Below are positions 46,384 to 57,863 of a DNA stretch of 64,000 nucleotides, piece by piece. This stretch comes from Sisyra terminalis (taxonomy: Eukaryota > Arthropoda > Insecta > Neuroptera > Sisyridae): the NCBI GenBank assembly GCA_958496175.1, contig OY292278.1, positions 45,198,001 to 45,262,000 of the forward strand. The letters run 5' to 3'. A program made the translations under genes and the position numbers. How positions within the stretch are numbered: position 1 is the first letter of the stretch; every line of letters begins with the position of its first letter. The notes under the pieces were generated by a model. It was not told where the DNA came from. It saw nothing but the letters and a program-made list of their open reading frames with translations, and did not search any database.

Positions 46384-47111
46384 AAAAGAGTGAATTGGGG
46401 TGATTAAGTTTCTTTGAGAAAATGTAGACTTAATCAACAATCGAAATTTTGAATTAACTAAGTCTAATTAATAAATAAATAATTCATTAATAATATATTT
46501 CTGTTTTTGTTATATCATTTTAACTACAGCATTTTAAATAACGTCATTTCACTTAATTAGTATGAAAGTTTAAGTTGTAAGTACTTATACCAAATACCAG
46601 AGAGGCGGTTTTTAATTTTTGTTTGTTTTTCAACAATCAAACTTTTTAAAATCTAATTTTTATGAACCAATGATTGTGAACTGGAGCAATTATATATTCT
46701 GCTAAAAAGCATTATGGAAGCAATTTTTTGTCATTAAACAATTATTGATGATAATGAAATATGACAAAAAATTGCTTCGATAATGCTTTTCTGCAGAATA
46801 TATAATTGCTCCAGTTCACAATCATTGGTTCATAAAAATTAGATTTTAAAAATTTTGATTGTTGAAAAACAAACAAAAATTAAAAACCACCTCTCTGGTA
46901 TTTGGTATAAGTACTTACTGCTTAAACTTTCATACTAATTAAGTGAAATAACGTTATTTAAAATGCTGTAGTTAAAATGATATAACAAAAACAGAAACTT
47001 ATTATTAATGAATTATTTATTTATTAATTAAACTTAGTAAATTCAAAATTTCGATTGTTGATTAAGTCTACATTTTCTCAAAGAAACTTAATCACCCCAA
47101 TTCACTCTTTT
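46384..47111. repeat. 727-bp near-perfect hairpin within the Helitron
   Basis: AAAAGAGTGAATTGGGGTGA at the left is mirrored by TCACCCCAATTCACTCTTTT at the right, with the axis near 46747. In sister copy 22801-25170 only one arm exists (about 23990-24420), so the hairpin arose by inverted duplication in this lineage or by a second insertion. Confidence 0.85.
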
Positions 47112-47187
47112 TTTAGCAATTTTTTGTCACATAACAACAATTGGTTTTTAAATTGTTCTAAATACCGAAGAAGAGTTAGCTTTGAAG

Positions 47188-47212
47188 ATATATATATATA
47201 TATATATATATT
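47188..47212. repeat. (AT)n microsatellite
   Basis: About 12 AT units directly downstream of the hairpin. Confidence 0.95.
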
Positions 47213-47804
47213 TATTGATGATAATCAAATATGACACAAAAGGTGTATAAACTTGTGTATAAACTATACACAAGGGGTTCAGGGGAAAATTTGGCTAAAA
47301 ATCCCTTTTGATAAAATTAATATCGGACGATACATTTTTTACTTTGTTTGCAATGTAATTTGCGTATAAATTGGGCTGTAATTGAATAAACATTACAAAA
47401 TTGTTGTTGGTGGTTGGCAAAGAACTACGCTCCTGGACCTCTGGGGTAAGGTTTTTTAGTAGATATCTATTATCAGTGTTATGAGGAAAAAATCAAGGTA
47501 CAAAAAAAATTAATTAATAATCGAAGGATCAATTTTCGGGGATATTTTCGCGGAGATATTTTGTCAGGGGATCAAAAAATTGCATTTGGTATCAAGCAAA
47601 CGTTATGATACCAAAAAGTTATTAAGCCTCTCTTTATTTTCACTCCTAAAATATAAACTTCTTTTTAAAGGAGTTGAAGATGGAACTAATTAAGATAAAA
47701 TATATGGAAAGATTTAACAAACACAGCTTCGTTTGGCCAGAAATAAACATTTCTTTTAATTTTGATTTTGAAATTTACTTGAAATCATTAACATTTCAAT
47801 CTTA
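47213..47804. other. Intron, nothing recognised
   Basis: No paired repeat or coding evidence. Confidence 0.45.
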
Positions 47805-48591
47805 AAGATTTAATCTCCTTCCCAATATTTTATTACGACTCTTGATTTGAAAATTTCAGAAGTCTTTCGTAAACCTTGGTAAAGCATCAATGATATACCA
47901 AAAGAAATCTTTTTAAGCATAAACCAGAAATACTAATCAGTGATTAGGTTCAAGAAAATGGGGCAGCATATGGTCATTGATAATTGACTAATAATAAAAG
48001 TAGGGGACCCCAAATTTCTTTTTAATTACTTTTCCAAAGTCTTTAATTACTAGCTGAATCGATCAAATATATCCTTCAAAAAAAAAAAAAAAAATTGGGT
48101 TACAAACTGGAGAAAATCAGAACTAAATTATTCCTTTCAATTGGAAGAATATTTTTTTTTTATGGAGAACAATTCATATATTTATACGAATAAGATTTAA
48201 TCTCCTTCCCAATATTTTATTACGACTCTTGATTTGAAAATTTCAGAAGTCTTTCGTAAACCTTGGTAAAACATCAATGATGTACCAAGAGAAATCCTTT
48301 TAAGAATAAATCAGATTTACTAATCAGTGATCCGGTACATGAAAATGGGGCGACATATGGTCATTGAAAATTCGTTGATAATTGACAAATAATAAAAATA
48401 GGGGACCCCAAATTTCTCTTTAATTAATTTTCCAAAATCTTTAATTACTAGCTGAATGGATCAAATGAATCCTTCAAAAAAAAAAAAAAAAATTTGGGAT
48501 GCAAACTGGAAAAAATCAGTACTAAATTATTCCTTTCACTTGACAGAATACTAATTTGTTATGGAGAACAATTCATATATTTATACGAAAA
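47805..48591 (+). repeat. Tandem duplication, 387-bp unit, two copies
   Basis: AAGATTTAATCTCCTTCCCA begins both units (47805 and 48192). Each contains TTCAGAAGTCTTTCGTAAAC, GGGGACCCCAAATTTCT and a poly(A) run, and ends ATTCATATATTTATACGAA. Divergence is low to moderate. Confidence 0.88.
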
Positions 48592-49727
48592 ATGGCTGAA
48601 AAATGGAAGCAAATTCTCTGGTTTTCCATTGTTGAATAAAAACCTTACATCTTTTTAAGTAATAGGAACATCCTTTTCTCTTTTGAGAATAGGAACCATT
48701 CCTTAATTACCTAAGAAACTTTGGGGAAGAAGGACGTCAACAATAACGTATTTTGCCTATTTTTGCTTACGTTGATGATCGCATTTTGTCTTATTGAGAA
48801 AAAACGGTAATCTAAGAATTATTTTCGAACAACCCCTTAGAAGGATAAAATGCTAATTATGCTTTTTCCAAAAAAATAATCAACTATTTGCTAAGACTTT
48901 GAACAAATCCTGATATTCTTTCCGAGATATAACTTCTTTATTTTTACAAAATTACTTACATAAGGAAAATTTGTGTTATTTAATAATATAAAACACCAAA
49001 AAATAAACACAATGAAGTTATGTTTCAGATAAGTCCAACAAAGCTCAGACAATAGAATCGAGAGAACATATACAAAAGCTCTTTAATAAAACTTTTATTT
49101 TATCGTTCGTTGTTTTATTTTTTTTTATTCTAACGCTTTGTCATTTTAAAAAATTAAAAACTTGGTAAATTGAATCGATAAACACACATAATGGGTAGGT
49201 GTATGAAGCGGGAACGTGAAATGGGTGTGAGAAAATTATGATAAAAGCTGCCGCAAAGGAGCTTTTCATAGACCACTTGTTGCATTCTTTGCAGTTTTTT
49301 ATTTTAATTTTCCACCATCATATGTTCAAACTTAAATGGTTCGTACGTACATATATACTACTTGTAATTGTGGAAAAACTTTTTTTTTTGGTATAATTTA
49401 AAATTTCTAGAAAAAAAAAATGTTTTCTCAAGTATGTGGCAGAAAAAAATGTTTAAGCCTTTGACATTTTCAAGTGTTGTTTCCTTTACAACTGTATGCA
49501 TTTTTTATTTTTTTATTAACATTATTACTGCAGTTCTAAAACAAGTGTTTGCAGGAGTAAAAAATGCTATAGTGATTCTTAATAGATGAATTAGGAAATG
49601 ATAACTGAAGATTTGCTACAACTGTAAAGAGAAAAGAGAGATTTTCTTTAGAAGAAATAATTCTGGAGGAGCAATTTTCATGTTGCAAGACCACATATGT
49701 CATTAGCAGTATGAGAGTTTGAATGGA
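48592..49727. other. Intron, nothing recognised
   Basis: A+T-rich, no supported structure. Confidence 0.45.
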
Positions 49728-50150
49728 AAAGGGTCTAGCAGGATCCACATGGCGAGTTGGCCCCCAAATAGGAACCTATGTCGAAACTTATGTTAAAATA
49801 TCGGCTTGATATACAAACACATTTTATATACTTTTCGCGACCAAATTCCTCTTGGACCTTGAGATATGGGCAAAAATGTCCCCCCGCACGGCTATTTTTC
49901 AAAGTTATATATCTCAAAAACTAATTAAGCTAGAAAAGTGAAACCAACGCGAGGCTTTAGATTATTTTACAGAGTATATCATATATTTTTTTGAAATTTT
50001 TAGAAAAAAAATTATACAAAAAAAATCCAAAAAACAAATTAAATAATTTTTTTTATGTGGTCTCTGAAAATTACAATCCCGAAAAAAATATTTTTTATGC
50101 TTCTACATGAGCACTATAACTCATAAAAATCGCGTGAAAAAATAGTTGGT
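49728..50150. repeat. Single arm of foldback family FB4
   Basis: It starts AAAAGGGTCTAGCAGGATCC and follows the left arm of 38247-40022 through ATGTGGTCTCTGAAAATTAC and CTTCTACATGAGCACTATAA. The mirror arm is absent. A 60-codon minus frame ending at 49735 is also open in the copies at 39928 (mirrored) and 63506. Confidence 0.8.
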
Positions 50151-50520
50151 AATACTAGAAGTATTGTATCTTAGTATAATACTAAATTTTATTAAAATCG
50201 ATGTATCTGTTTTTTAGTTATAAGAAGAAATACAAACTGATATAAAAAAATTTCTGTCATGAATGGTACTGTCATGAAGCTCCTGGATCCACGTGTACTT
50301 TGGTGCTTACTTAAGTACCTTGATGCAACTTACTCCTTCTATGTTAACATTGGCCTAATAAGTACTTTATAAATAATGAGTTTAATTTTGGAACTTTACC
50401 CGCTGTTCGTGTGCAACAAGGGAAAAAGTGCAACAATTAGATCTTTTCTTCTGTGAACTAGAATGTTGGTGTGGAGAGTAAATGTTAATCTTTGGTAATC
50501 TAACGTCACCCCTAAGTAAT

Positions 50521-51259
50521 TTAAGGGGTTATATACAGTTACCTTTTTAAAAAAAACGATTTTTTTATTTTTTTTTTCTTAATGTATATACATTTAAGAA
50601 TACATACAGAAAATTTAATATCGTTCCGGTGAATATTTTCGAAGTTACACTTAAATTTGAAAAAAAAAAGAATTATCCTATGTAAAAGTGCTTTTCAAAC
50701 TTTAAACGCGTTTTTCTCAAAATAGTGTCTTCACAGTCGGTGCCCAACATTACTCCAAAACGGCCAAACCGATTAGTCTCAAATTTTAACACGAGCTTCT
50801 TAAATATATTTCTTAGTAATTAATCGAAGATTTTTTCTCACCGATAATTTTTTTTTTTTATATACAATTTTGGGTCGAAATTTTGGTCAAAAATTGTTTG
50901 TTTTTTTTTTTTTTGAGAAACCACCATTTTATCAAAAAAAAAATATTTTGTTAATTCCTTCGATTAGTTACTAGATTTAACATTACTTTAACGAAATCTG
51001 TTTGGTTTTTTAAATTCAGAGGATCCAGCTCAGAGATATAGTGGTCACCGCAAAACGTCATTTTTGAGAGGAGCTTCCGGAGATCAGCTGTAGCTCCTTT
51101 CCAAATAAATATTTTTACTAATACTAAGTCTTAAAATACAGTTAAAATGTACCAAAATGTGTGTACACATTTTTAGATCAATAAATTTAAAAGTTTTCTC
51201 TGAAAAAATTCTGGAAAAATCGTTTTTTTTCGGCCTTCTAACTGTATATAACCCCTTAA
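50521..51259. mobile_element. TTAA-flanked foldback element (GGGGTTATATACAG ends)
   Basis: TTAAGGGGTTATATACAGTT is mirrored by AACTGTATATAACCCCTTAA. The interior mirrors partly. This is the third TTAA-flanked family in the window. No transposase. Confidence 0.82.
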
Positions 51260-51373
51260 TGAAGTGAACCATTCGATGTTGTTACTTCCAAGTTTGATTT
51301 TTTGATTTATTTTTGGTCTTCTTTTAGTGAAAATGATGGCTTGGGTTTTTGTTAAGTTTATTTTTATTTTCCA

Positions 51374-51810
51374 CTAGCTAAACCCGGCAGACGTTGTCCT
51401 GCCAGCCAATAGTTGTAAATAGATAAATTGAATTTAGGAAAAAAATTCTTGAGAATTATTTGAATCTCCTCCCTTATCAACCCGCAGAATCCCTTATTGT
51501 ACCAATTATAACTCACCTTCAATATACCACATACATTAATCAATTACGTTTTGAGAACTTCTACTTCTAAAAATCACTATACGATCATAACAATGAAGTA
51601 TTGACAGTTAACGGTTATTCTATTGACCGTTGAAAAAGCCGTTTTTTTGCGATCGCAGGTATGTTACTGACGCAAGAAAAGAAAAAAACTAGCATTAAAG
51701 CGGATCATATATCGTTACAAAATTTGAGCTAAATGGATGCTAAACTTTTTGAGTTTTTGAAGTCTGCATAAACCAACAAAACAATTATATATAAGTAGAT
51801 AAAAGATAGA
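51374..51810 (-). mobile_element. Non-autonomous Helitron, family 2, 437 bp
   Basis: On the minus strand it starts TCTATCTTTTATCTACTTAT at 51810 and ends CTGCCGGGTTTAGCTAG at 51374. The hairpin GGCAG-GACAACGT-CTGCC lies about 12 nt from the CTAG end. It is flanked by A (5') and T (3'), with no duplication. The terminal motif differs from family 1 but has the same design. Confidence 0.85.
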
Positions 51811-52216
51811 TTATTCATTGTTTATTTAAATCAGAGATTGTCCGAGGTGGCCAACCTGCGACATGCATCAGACTTTTATAAAATGTATACATTTTGTAAT
51901 GACCATAGTGGTGAAAATCAATATATTATAAATGTTTATAGTGTATCTAAATTTAGTATGGAGAATTTGAGATATAACTTTAATGGTAGCCCGCGGAGTT
52001 ATGATGCATTTCCGAAGTGACCCGCAATACAATTTGGGTTGGCCACTCCTGGATTAAAATATGCTGATTGTTTGGTATCTTAAAAAAGAACATAGATATT
52101 AAATAAAAGAGTTCAATTTACATCCAATAAATAATTTTAATCGGACTTCTTCTAAATGCAACTTTTATTATTAATAATTAAACGTAAATAGGCAACCTTT
52201 TTTCCGTAGAAAAATT
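51811..52216. other. Intron, nothing recognised
   Basis: A 60-codon plus frame at 51838-52020 has no recognisable domain. Confidence 0.4.
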
Positions 52217-53298
52217 ACACCGGCACACAAAAAAAAAATGGTCTGTACTTTTGACCGGATCTACATAAATCTACGTATTTTGAAACCCTGAACACGAATC
52301 CGGGGCCGGTTTGACCCGTACACCCTCAAAAATTCGAGAAAACTTTAAAAAACTGAAAAAAATGTTTAAATCGGCAGTTTTGGTGACATAAAAATTTTTT
52401 TGAACTAAACCGAGCATGATTTTCATGTTTTTTAATCCACTGAAAACAAATTCGAAGTTTATGTAGACCATAAGCCGTTTTTATTGTAAGAAAATTGCAA
52501 AAAACCCTGAAGAAAAATTGTAAAAAATTGCGGCTATTGTTCTAAAATTCGAGATTATATGATTAAAATAAACTTTTAAATCTCTACAAAGGATATTTTG
52601 CATATTATTCTATTTCTGGAATATGATTTTGAAGATTATTTGGCCAAAATCTTTAAAGAAATTGAAATTCCCCGCAAAAAATCTCTGAAAATTACAAATG
52701 GGTCAATTGCTTTCATTTCAATTCGTCATTTGCTTATATCAAACCCGTCTGTCTTTAAATGACTTATGTACAGGGCTAGTTAGTTATGCAAGAGTAGCTT
52801 TTAAGCATTTTTGAATTATAGTTTGGACGCTTGTGTCTGTAACCAGGACACCTCCACGTGGTGACGGCGGGCAACAGAACCGTCTGGCAGAGTCCCTGGG
52901 TTAAAGGCGTATATGCCGTCATGGCAGGCACAAGCGAAAACTGTTTTACGATGCAGGGATTCGGAACCCCAGTGTCGGCGTCTGGTCAGGGTGAAAAAGC
53001 AGGCTCGTAAAGCAGGCAATTTTCTTACAATAAAAACGGCTTATGGTCTACATAAACTTCGAATTTGTTTTCAGCGGATTGAAAAACATGAAAATCATGC
53101 TCGGTTTAGTTCAAAAAAATTGTTATGTCACCAAAACTGCCGATTTTAACCATTTTTTTCGGTTTTTTAAAGTTTTCTCGAATTTTTGAGGGTGTACGGG
53201 TCAAACCGACCCCGGATTCGTGTTCAGGGGGTCAAAATACGTAGATTTATGTAGGTCCGGTCAAAAGTACAGAGCACTTTTTTTTTGTGTGCCGGTGT
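52217..53298. mobile_element. Foldback element (ACACCGGCACAC ends) with a G+C-rich core
   Basis: ACACCGGCACACAAAAAAAA is mirrored by TTTTTTTTGTGTGCCGGTGT. The left arm is 52217-52500 and the right arm 53017-53298, with good mirroring (GGGTGTACGGGTCAAACCGA near 53192). The spacer between the arms, 52501-53016, is not palindromic. Its last 200 bp are G+C rich. No clear target duplication. Confidence 0.85.
52810..53016. other. G+C-rich island of unknown origin in the foldback spacer
   Basis: It contrasts sharply with the surrounding A+T-rich DNA (ACCGTCTGGCAGAGTCCCTG, CCAGTGTCGGCGTCTGGTCA) and abuts the right foldback arm. A 67-codon minus frame (MPALRACFFTLTRRRHWGSE at its start) covers it, with balanced codon use, but I recognise no family. 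Possible origins are captured foreign sequence, a SINE fragment, or an assembly artefact. Confidence 0.5.
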
Positions 53299-54045
53299 TA
53301 TTTGAACTTAATTACACATTTTCTATCAAAACAGTAAAGCTGTCTTTAAACTGGAACCGAAAGTAAAACCAGAATAAAATATTGGTACAACTATTTAGAT
53401 TAGACTCGTTTGTGACCTTTTATACTTATTTTTGGCGAAACACGCCTAAGATGTACCTGAAAACAAATTATTATCAAAATCAATAAACCTGTTATTGAAT
53501 CATACGAAAGAATGCAGGTAGCAGAAATTTACGTTCGAATTATCGATCTTTGATCCATAATGATCAATATTGTGACCAAAACCGGCTTAATTCCAAGCTG
53601 ATATGAAATTGCAACCGATTCTCTACCTGCTATCAACGGGTGGTATAAAATAGCATAGTAAAAGCTTGCAGGCCAAAATGTGTGAGAAAGGTAAGCCAAA
53701 GGTGTTACTAATGAATTCAGAAAGAGATGTTAATGTATTTATAATTGACAACAAATAATAAATACCTCAAACTGGTTTCAAATTCCTTTAAGGATATATT
53801 TAATGCTGCTATTCTCTCATTTTGACCTCATATGCATACGAAAAATCCTTAAATTCTCACTTATATATGAGTTTAAAGTCATAAATAGATATTTCGTATC
53901 ATGTTTTTGTATTTGTCTATTTGTGTCTTTCAAAATTGAATTGTTTTTTTGGCCAATTCCGATCCAAAGATCGCTATTAATCAGGGATTGCAAGCTTACT
54001 GGATATATTTCTGTTTTCTTTAGTACTTCCTTAAACATATTTGTT
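53299..54045. other. Possible continuation of Helitron Rep remnant, unclear
   Basis: A minus frame at 53817-54038 follows the Helitron fragment below but shows no recognisable motif. The remainder is unremarkable. Confidence 0.25.
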
Positions 54046-54594
54046 TTATGGGCGAAACGATATCATTTGTAAACTACTATTTAGTTTTTGAATATTGGCC
54101 AAGGAGTTTTTACAATCATTTCCTATCCCATAAACTAAAGAGTTTAATGGATCTGCTGGTGGGACCAATTGGGGCAATTTTACTTTTTCACCCGTATAAC
54201 ATAACTCAGTAGATTTACCGCTGTATTTTAACGCCTTACAATATTGGCAAATGATTGTCATTTCCCCAATTGTTCCATATTACAATAAATATTAAGTAAA
54301 ATATGTAAATAACACATAAATTAAATAAATAAAAATGCCAAATTCAAACGTTGCTAAGCGTTTTTCAAAATAAATCACAGGCATCAATGATTACAAATAG
54401 TATATAGGCAAGTAGGCGTAAAAATTTGCAGAAGATGTCGAGGGACATCTTAATCTTCTAGAGGTATAAAATATACTTTATATCCGATTCCCATTCCTAC
54501 CAATTATACATAGAAAATTTCATGAAAATTGGTTCAGCCGTTCTTGAGTTATAAATGGTGTAACTAACACGACCTTCTTTTATTTGTATATAGA
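54046..54594 (-). mobile_element. Autonomous-type Helitron remnant: 5' end and Rep N-terminal fragment
   Basis: The minus strand starts TCTATATACAAATAAAAGAA at 54594 after an A, then CAAGAACGGCTGAACC as at 45831. Downstream, the frame 54261-54046 reads MTIICQYCKALKYSGKSTEL, CYTGEKVKLPQL, PLNSLVYG, and LANIQKLNSSLQMISF. The C-x2-C zinc-finger-like start, the KVKLPxL motif and the closing I-x-KxNS-x-xQM-x-SF are typical of the region just before the Rep domain in insect Helitron Rep/helicase proteins. The Rep and helicase domains were not found, so this is a truncated remnant. It could be the source family of the short Helitrons nearby. Confidence 0.65.
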
Positions 54595-54754
54595 TTACTT
54601 AGTAACCGTTCTTAAGTTTCGCTTAAGTTGTTAACTTTTCTGTTAACTTTCTTGTCTTCGGCAAAGGGGCACTTATAGTGTAACGGCACTTTGATTGTTG
54701 CATTAGAAATTTCCTTTATTGACAGTTTGTATGTTACCACTTATAAATTGTTAG

Positions 54755-55449
54755 CAGTGGCGTAGCTAGGTAACTAAGGGCCCTGGGGCAAATTAAAACA
54801 TGAGGCCCCACTGCTATGTAAATTGATTAGGTTTTATCAAATAAAATATGAAATATACAAACACTTTAAAAATGCTAAGCTACTTAAGCTCTTTTTTGTG
54901 CACTGCAGGACAGGTAATAAAAATATTAAACAGTAACAACATAAATTACAATTAATTCTTGGTGTAGGTTTGGCTAATAAAACGAAATAGAGAATATTCA
55001 AGGGTTTATTATATAAAGGTCGGGCCTACCAACTGACTAAATAACAATTATATTAACAATTTTTTCCTAGCTTTAGTTTTCGCAAAAGTATCAATGACTT
55101 CGTTTAAATCCAGGTTTGATGCGGTTTTGTTTTCAATCGCTATTAGCGATAAATATCGGAGTCGAGTTTGGTCCATATTATTTCTTAAATAATTTTTTAT
55201 TATTTTTTAATTTGCTAAATGACCTTTCAGCTGCTGCAGAAGTGACAGAAATTGGAAAAAAATAATAAAATTGCTGTAAATACTTCCGCTAGGTCGCATT
55301 CTAGCACTCCATATTTGCTCATTATTTCCTTACATAATTGGTGAACTTCCACCTGAATTTCCAAAAGTTCAGTTCGATCGAGATTTCTGGTAAGAATTCG
55401 AGGGCCCCGGGGCACTGCCCCGCCTAGCTCCTAGGTAGCTACGCCACTG
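54755..55449 (-). mobile_element. hAT element remnant, CAGTGGCGTAG family
   Basis: Ends CAGTGGCGTAGCTAGG and GGTAGCTACGCCACTG. On the minus strand the frame reads LTRNLDRTELLEI, HQLCKEIMSKYGVLECDL, AEVFTAIL; later, in other frames, SFSKLK and MDQTRLRYLSLIAIENKTAS then DLNEVIDTFAKTKARKK. This is the C-terminal dimerisation region of a hAT transposase, broken by frameshifts. No matching 8-bp duplication is visible at these ends. Confidence 0.82.
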
Positions 55450-55534
55450 TATATTACAGTGTAGCCAAGAATTGTGCTGAAAGACGACTTTGGCATGACT
55501 TTTGGTATGTTCGGAACGTTAAATCCAGGCTTGA

Positions 55535-55647
55535 TGAATTTCCAAAAGTTCAGTTCGATCAAGATTTCTGGTAAGGATTCGAGGGCCCCCTGAGCTTGAG
55601 GGCCCCGGGGCACTGCCCCACCTAGCCCCTAGGTAGTTACGCAACTG
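55535..55647 (-). repeat. Extra right end of the same hAT family
   Basis: It repeats CCAAAAGTTCAGTTCGATC through CTAGGTAGTTACGCAACTG, the terminal ~110 bp of 54755-55449, 85 bp beyond that element. Partial copy. Confidence 0.75.
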
Positions 55648-55799
55648 CCTATGAGGGGTGAAATTTTCAAAAGTTCGTCTTTATTGGATGCTTTCGTCAT
55701 ATAAGGAATACATCATCTTTCAACAACTTTATGACAAGCAATTTTGGCTGTATTTTGATTCTCATTTATTACATCAGGCCGAACGATTTTATATATATA

Positions 55800-57085
55800 C
55801 TAGCTGATCCCCGCGACTTCGTCTGCGTAACAAATGTGTAGATTATATTTTCATTTTAAATTTGCTATTTGTAGTGACATATGAAAATTATTATTTTTCT
55901 TATTTCTTTTACGAAAAACATAATGATACTTAAAAACACTAATTTGTCAACTTTAAAAAGACACATTTAATAAACTGTTACTTAGAATAACATAGTTGTA
56001 TATAATGATCAATTAATTTTCAAAAAATATTTATAAATATCTAAAAAGAGTATGTTCAATTGCGTATAACTACGGTAAGTAAACCTACCGTGAACCAATT
56101 AATCCGTAAATCAATCACCATTTGCATAAATAAAAACTATCGACAAGTTCAATAAAGTCAGTCATAATTATGGTTTAAAACAATTAATTAATTATTTATT
56201 TATTAATTACACTTATTAAATTCAAAATTTCGATTGTTGATTAAATCTACATTTTCTCATACAAACTTAGTCACCCCCCTTTAATCTTTTAGGGTAGGAA
56301 TTTTCAAAAAATTCTTATTAGATGTCTACTTCTTATAAGGAATACATCGAATATTAAAATTTCAACAGTCAAAGGGGATAAATACAGGATTTTATGTATG
56401 CACGGTTTTAAAAACGTATCTACTTTTATTACTATTATTGTTATTACTACTACAACTACTACTATTACTTGTTTTCGTTGATATTTCCTTATTGACCAAT
56501 TCTAAGGGTCTATTTACAACAATTTTGTAAAAAAAAAATAAATAAAAAAGTTTACTGTAAGGTTCGAACCCACGTCTTTATAATTAGGAGTATCAGAATG
56601 TTAGATACGTAAGCCATTACGCTATTAACATCAACTATGTGTTGTATATATATAAAGGTTTATATTTCAAAGAGGCAATTTTTTAATATTTAAATTGAAT
56701 TTACTGTGTTTTTTATCAGTTCAACTAAAATATTTCTACAGATTATTTTTTAACTTTAAATTACCTTTCCAATGATATATAACTCACCGGTCTAGTGTAA
56801 AAATTTCTGTTTTCATCCCTAGGGAATACCATCCCTTAATATTTTTTTGGAATGATAAGTAGCCTATAGTATGTGGGACAGTATGTTGTATCTTAATACT
56901 AAATTTCATTAAATTCGGTTGTTCCGTTCTTTAGTTAAATCGGGACACACAGACAGACAGACAGACAAAAATTTTAAAAATGTTAAATTTGGAATAAGGG
57001 CCACTTGAAACAAATATTTACCCTAAAATTGGGTTCAAAATCGAAATGTACAGATAGACATAAGAATTTTATATATTAGTATAGA
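55800..57085 (-). mobile_element. Non-autonomous Helitron, family 1, 1286 bp
   Basis: The minus strand starts TCTATACTAATATATAAAAT at 57085 and ends CGCGGGGATCAGCTAG at 55800, with the 3' hairpin as in the other copies. Flanked by A and T. It contains the tRNA-like block (56561-56624), a TAC/TAT microsatellite near 56445 and the AACAATCGAAATTTTGAATT segment shared with 22801-25170 and 45831-47111. Confidence 0.9.
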
Positions 57086-57863
57086 TATACGAGTAGATGT
57101 TTTGGAGGAGGGTTAAAAAAGTACTTAAAAATAAAAACGTAAGATATATTTTCTTCTAATGAACAAGAAACCGTGAAACAAACATCCATCTTTTGCAAAA
57201 TTTTCATTGAAATTACCATTAACTATTAATAGTTGGTTCCATGAATAGAAACAAACCCTCACTAATGGAAAATTTCCTATGGTAATTGGCAATAATATGG
57301 AGCCAAGTCGAGCAGAGAAATTGAAGAGTATTGACCTGAAATAATCTTATTATGACAAATTGACCATGACGATGTTTTCCAAGTTGACTGATTGAAACAT
57401 ACTCGTATTCTGTGGGGGTTGAGGAAATGGCGTGTGAAGGGAAATTATGTAGTGCTTTATCGAATCAAACTGAAAATTGCGCTCCACATTCGAGAGGGAT
57501 GAAGGGAGTCGACCGAACCGAACGATGGTTTTAGATGTCCTAATTGATTTTATATTCGACTTGGGTGAAAAGCTTTAATTCAGGGGACGCAGCTACATTC
57601 AGGTAATTCAATACGGAGGTGGGTACACTGTATCAAAAGTGAAAATATGATTTTCATAAATTCGAATATTTAAAGGTCAAGGCTTTGATACAGGTTGGAC
57701 CAATTTTATGTTAAATTGAACTTTGTGATTGTTTACCTTTAATTTTTTGTAGAAAATAACACAACTTTTGGAAGGCAAATTGGTGGATTGGGAAATTAAT
57801 TTAATGATTTCTGCTAAGAAAAAAAACGCTTTTAAGACCAAAAAACATTTTTAAATTACTTAC
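57086..57863. other. STK32-like gene intron downstream of exon 57864-58023
   Basis: No repeat was identified. 57330-57600 is less A+T rich than average. Confidence 0.4.

Larger units (their letters stand above)
45831..47111 (+). mobile_element. Helitron fragment with intact 5' end
   Basis: It begins with TCTATATATATAAAAGAAAG after an A at 45830. The first 80 bases, including ACTCAAGAACGGCTGAACC, match the 5' end at 54594 on the other strand. The interior (tRNA-like block, ATTTCCTTATTGA-type segment, AACAATCGAAATTTTGAATT) matches family-1 copies 22801-25170 and 55800-57085 in inverted orientation. No 3' CTRR end was found, so the copy is truncated or its end lies unrecognised further right. 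Confidence 0.7.

Noticed and set aside
52816..53149. Overlapping opposite-strand frames over the G+C-rich island
   Set aside because: No family recognised; reported as a compositional anomaly, not as a gene.
53817..54072. Paired opposing frames downstream of the Helitron remnant
   Set aside because: No Rep motif (such as the HUH box) was seen, so they were not called as Helitron coding.
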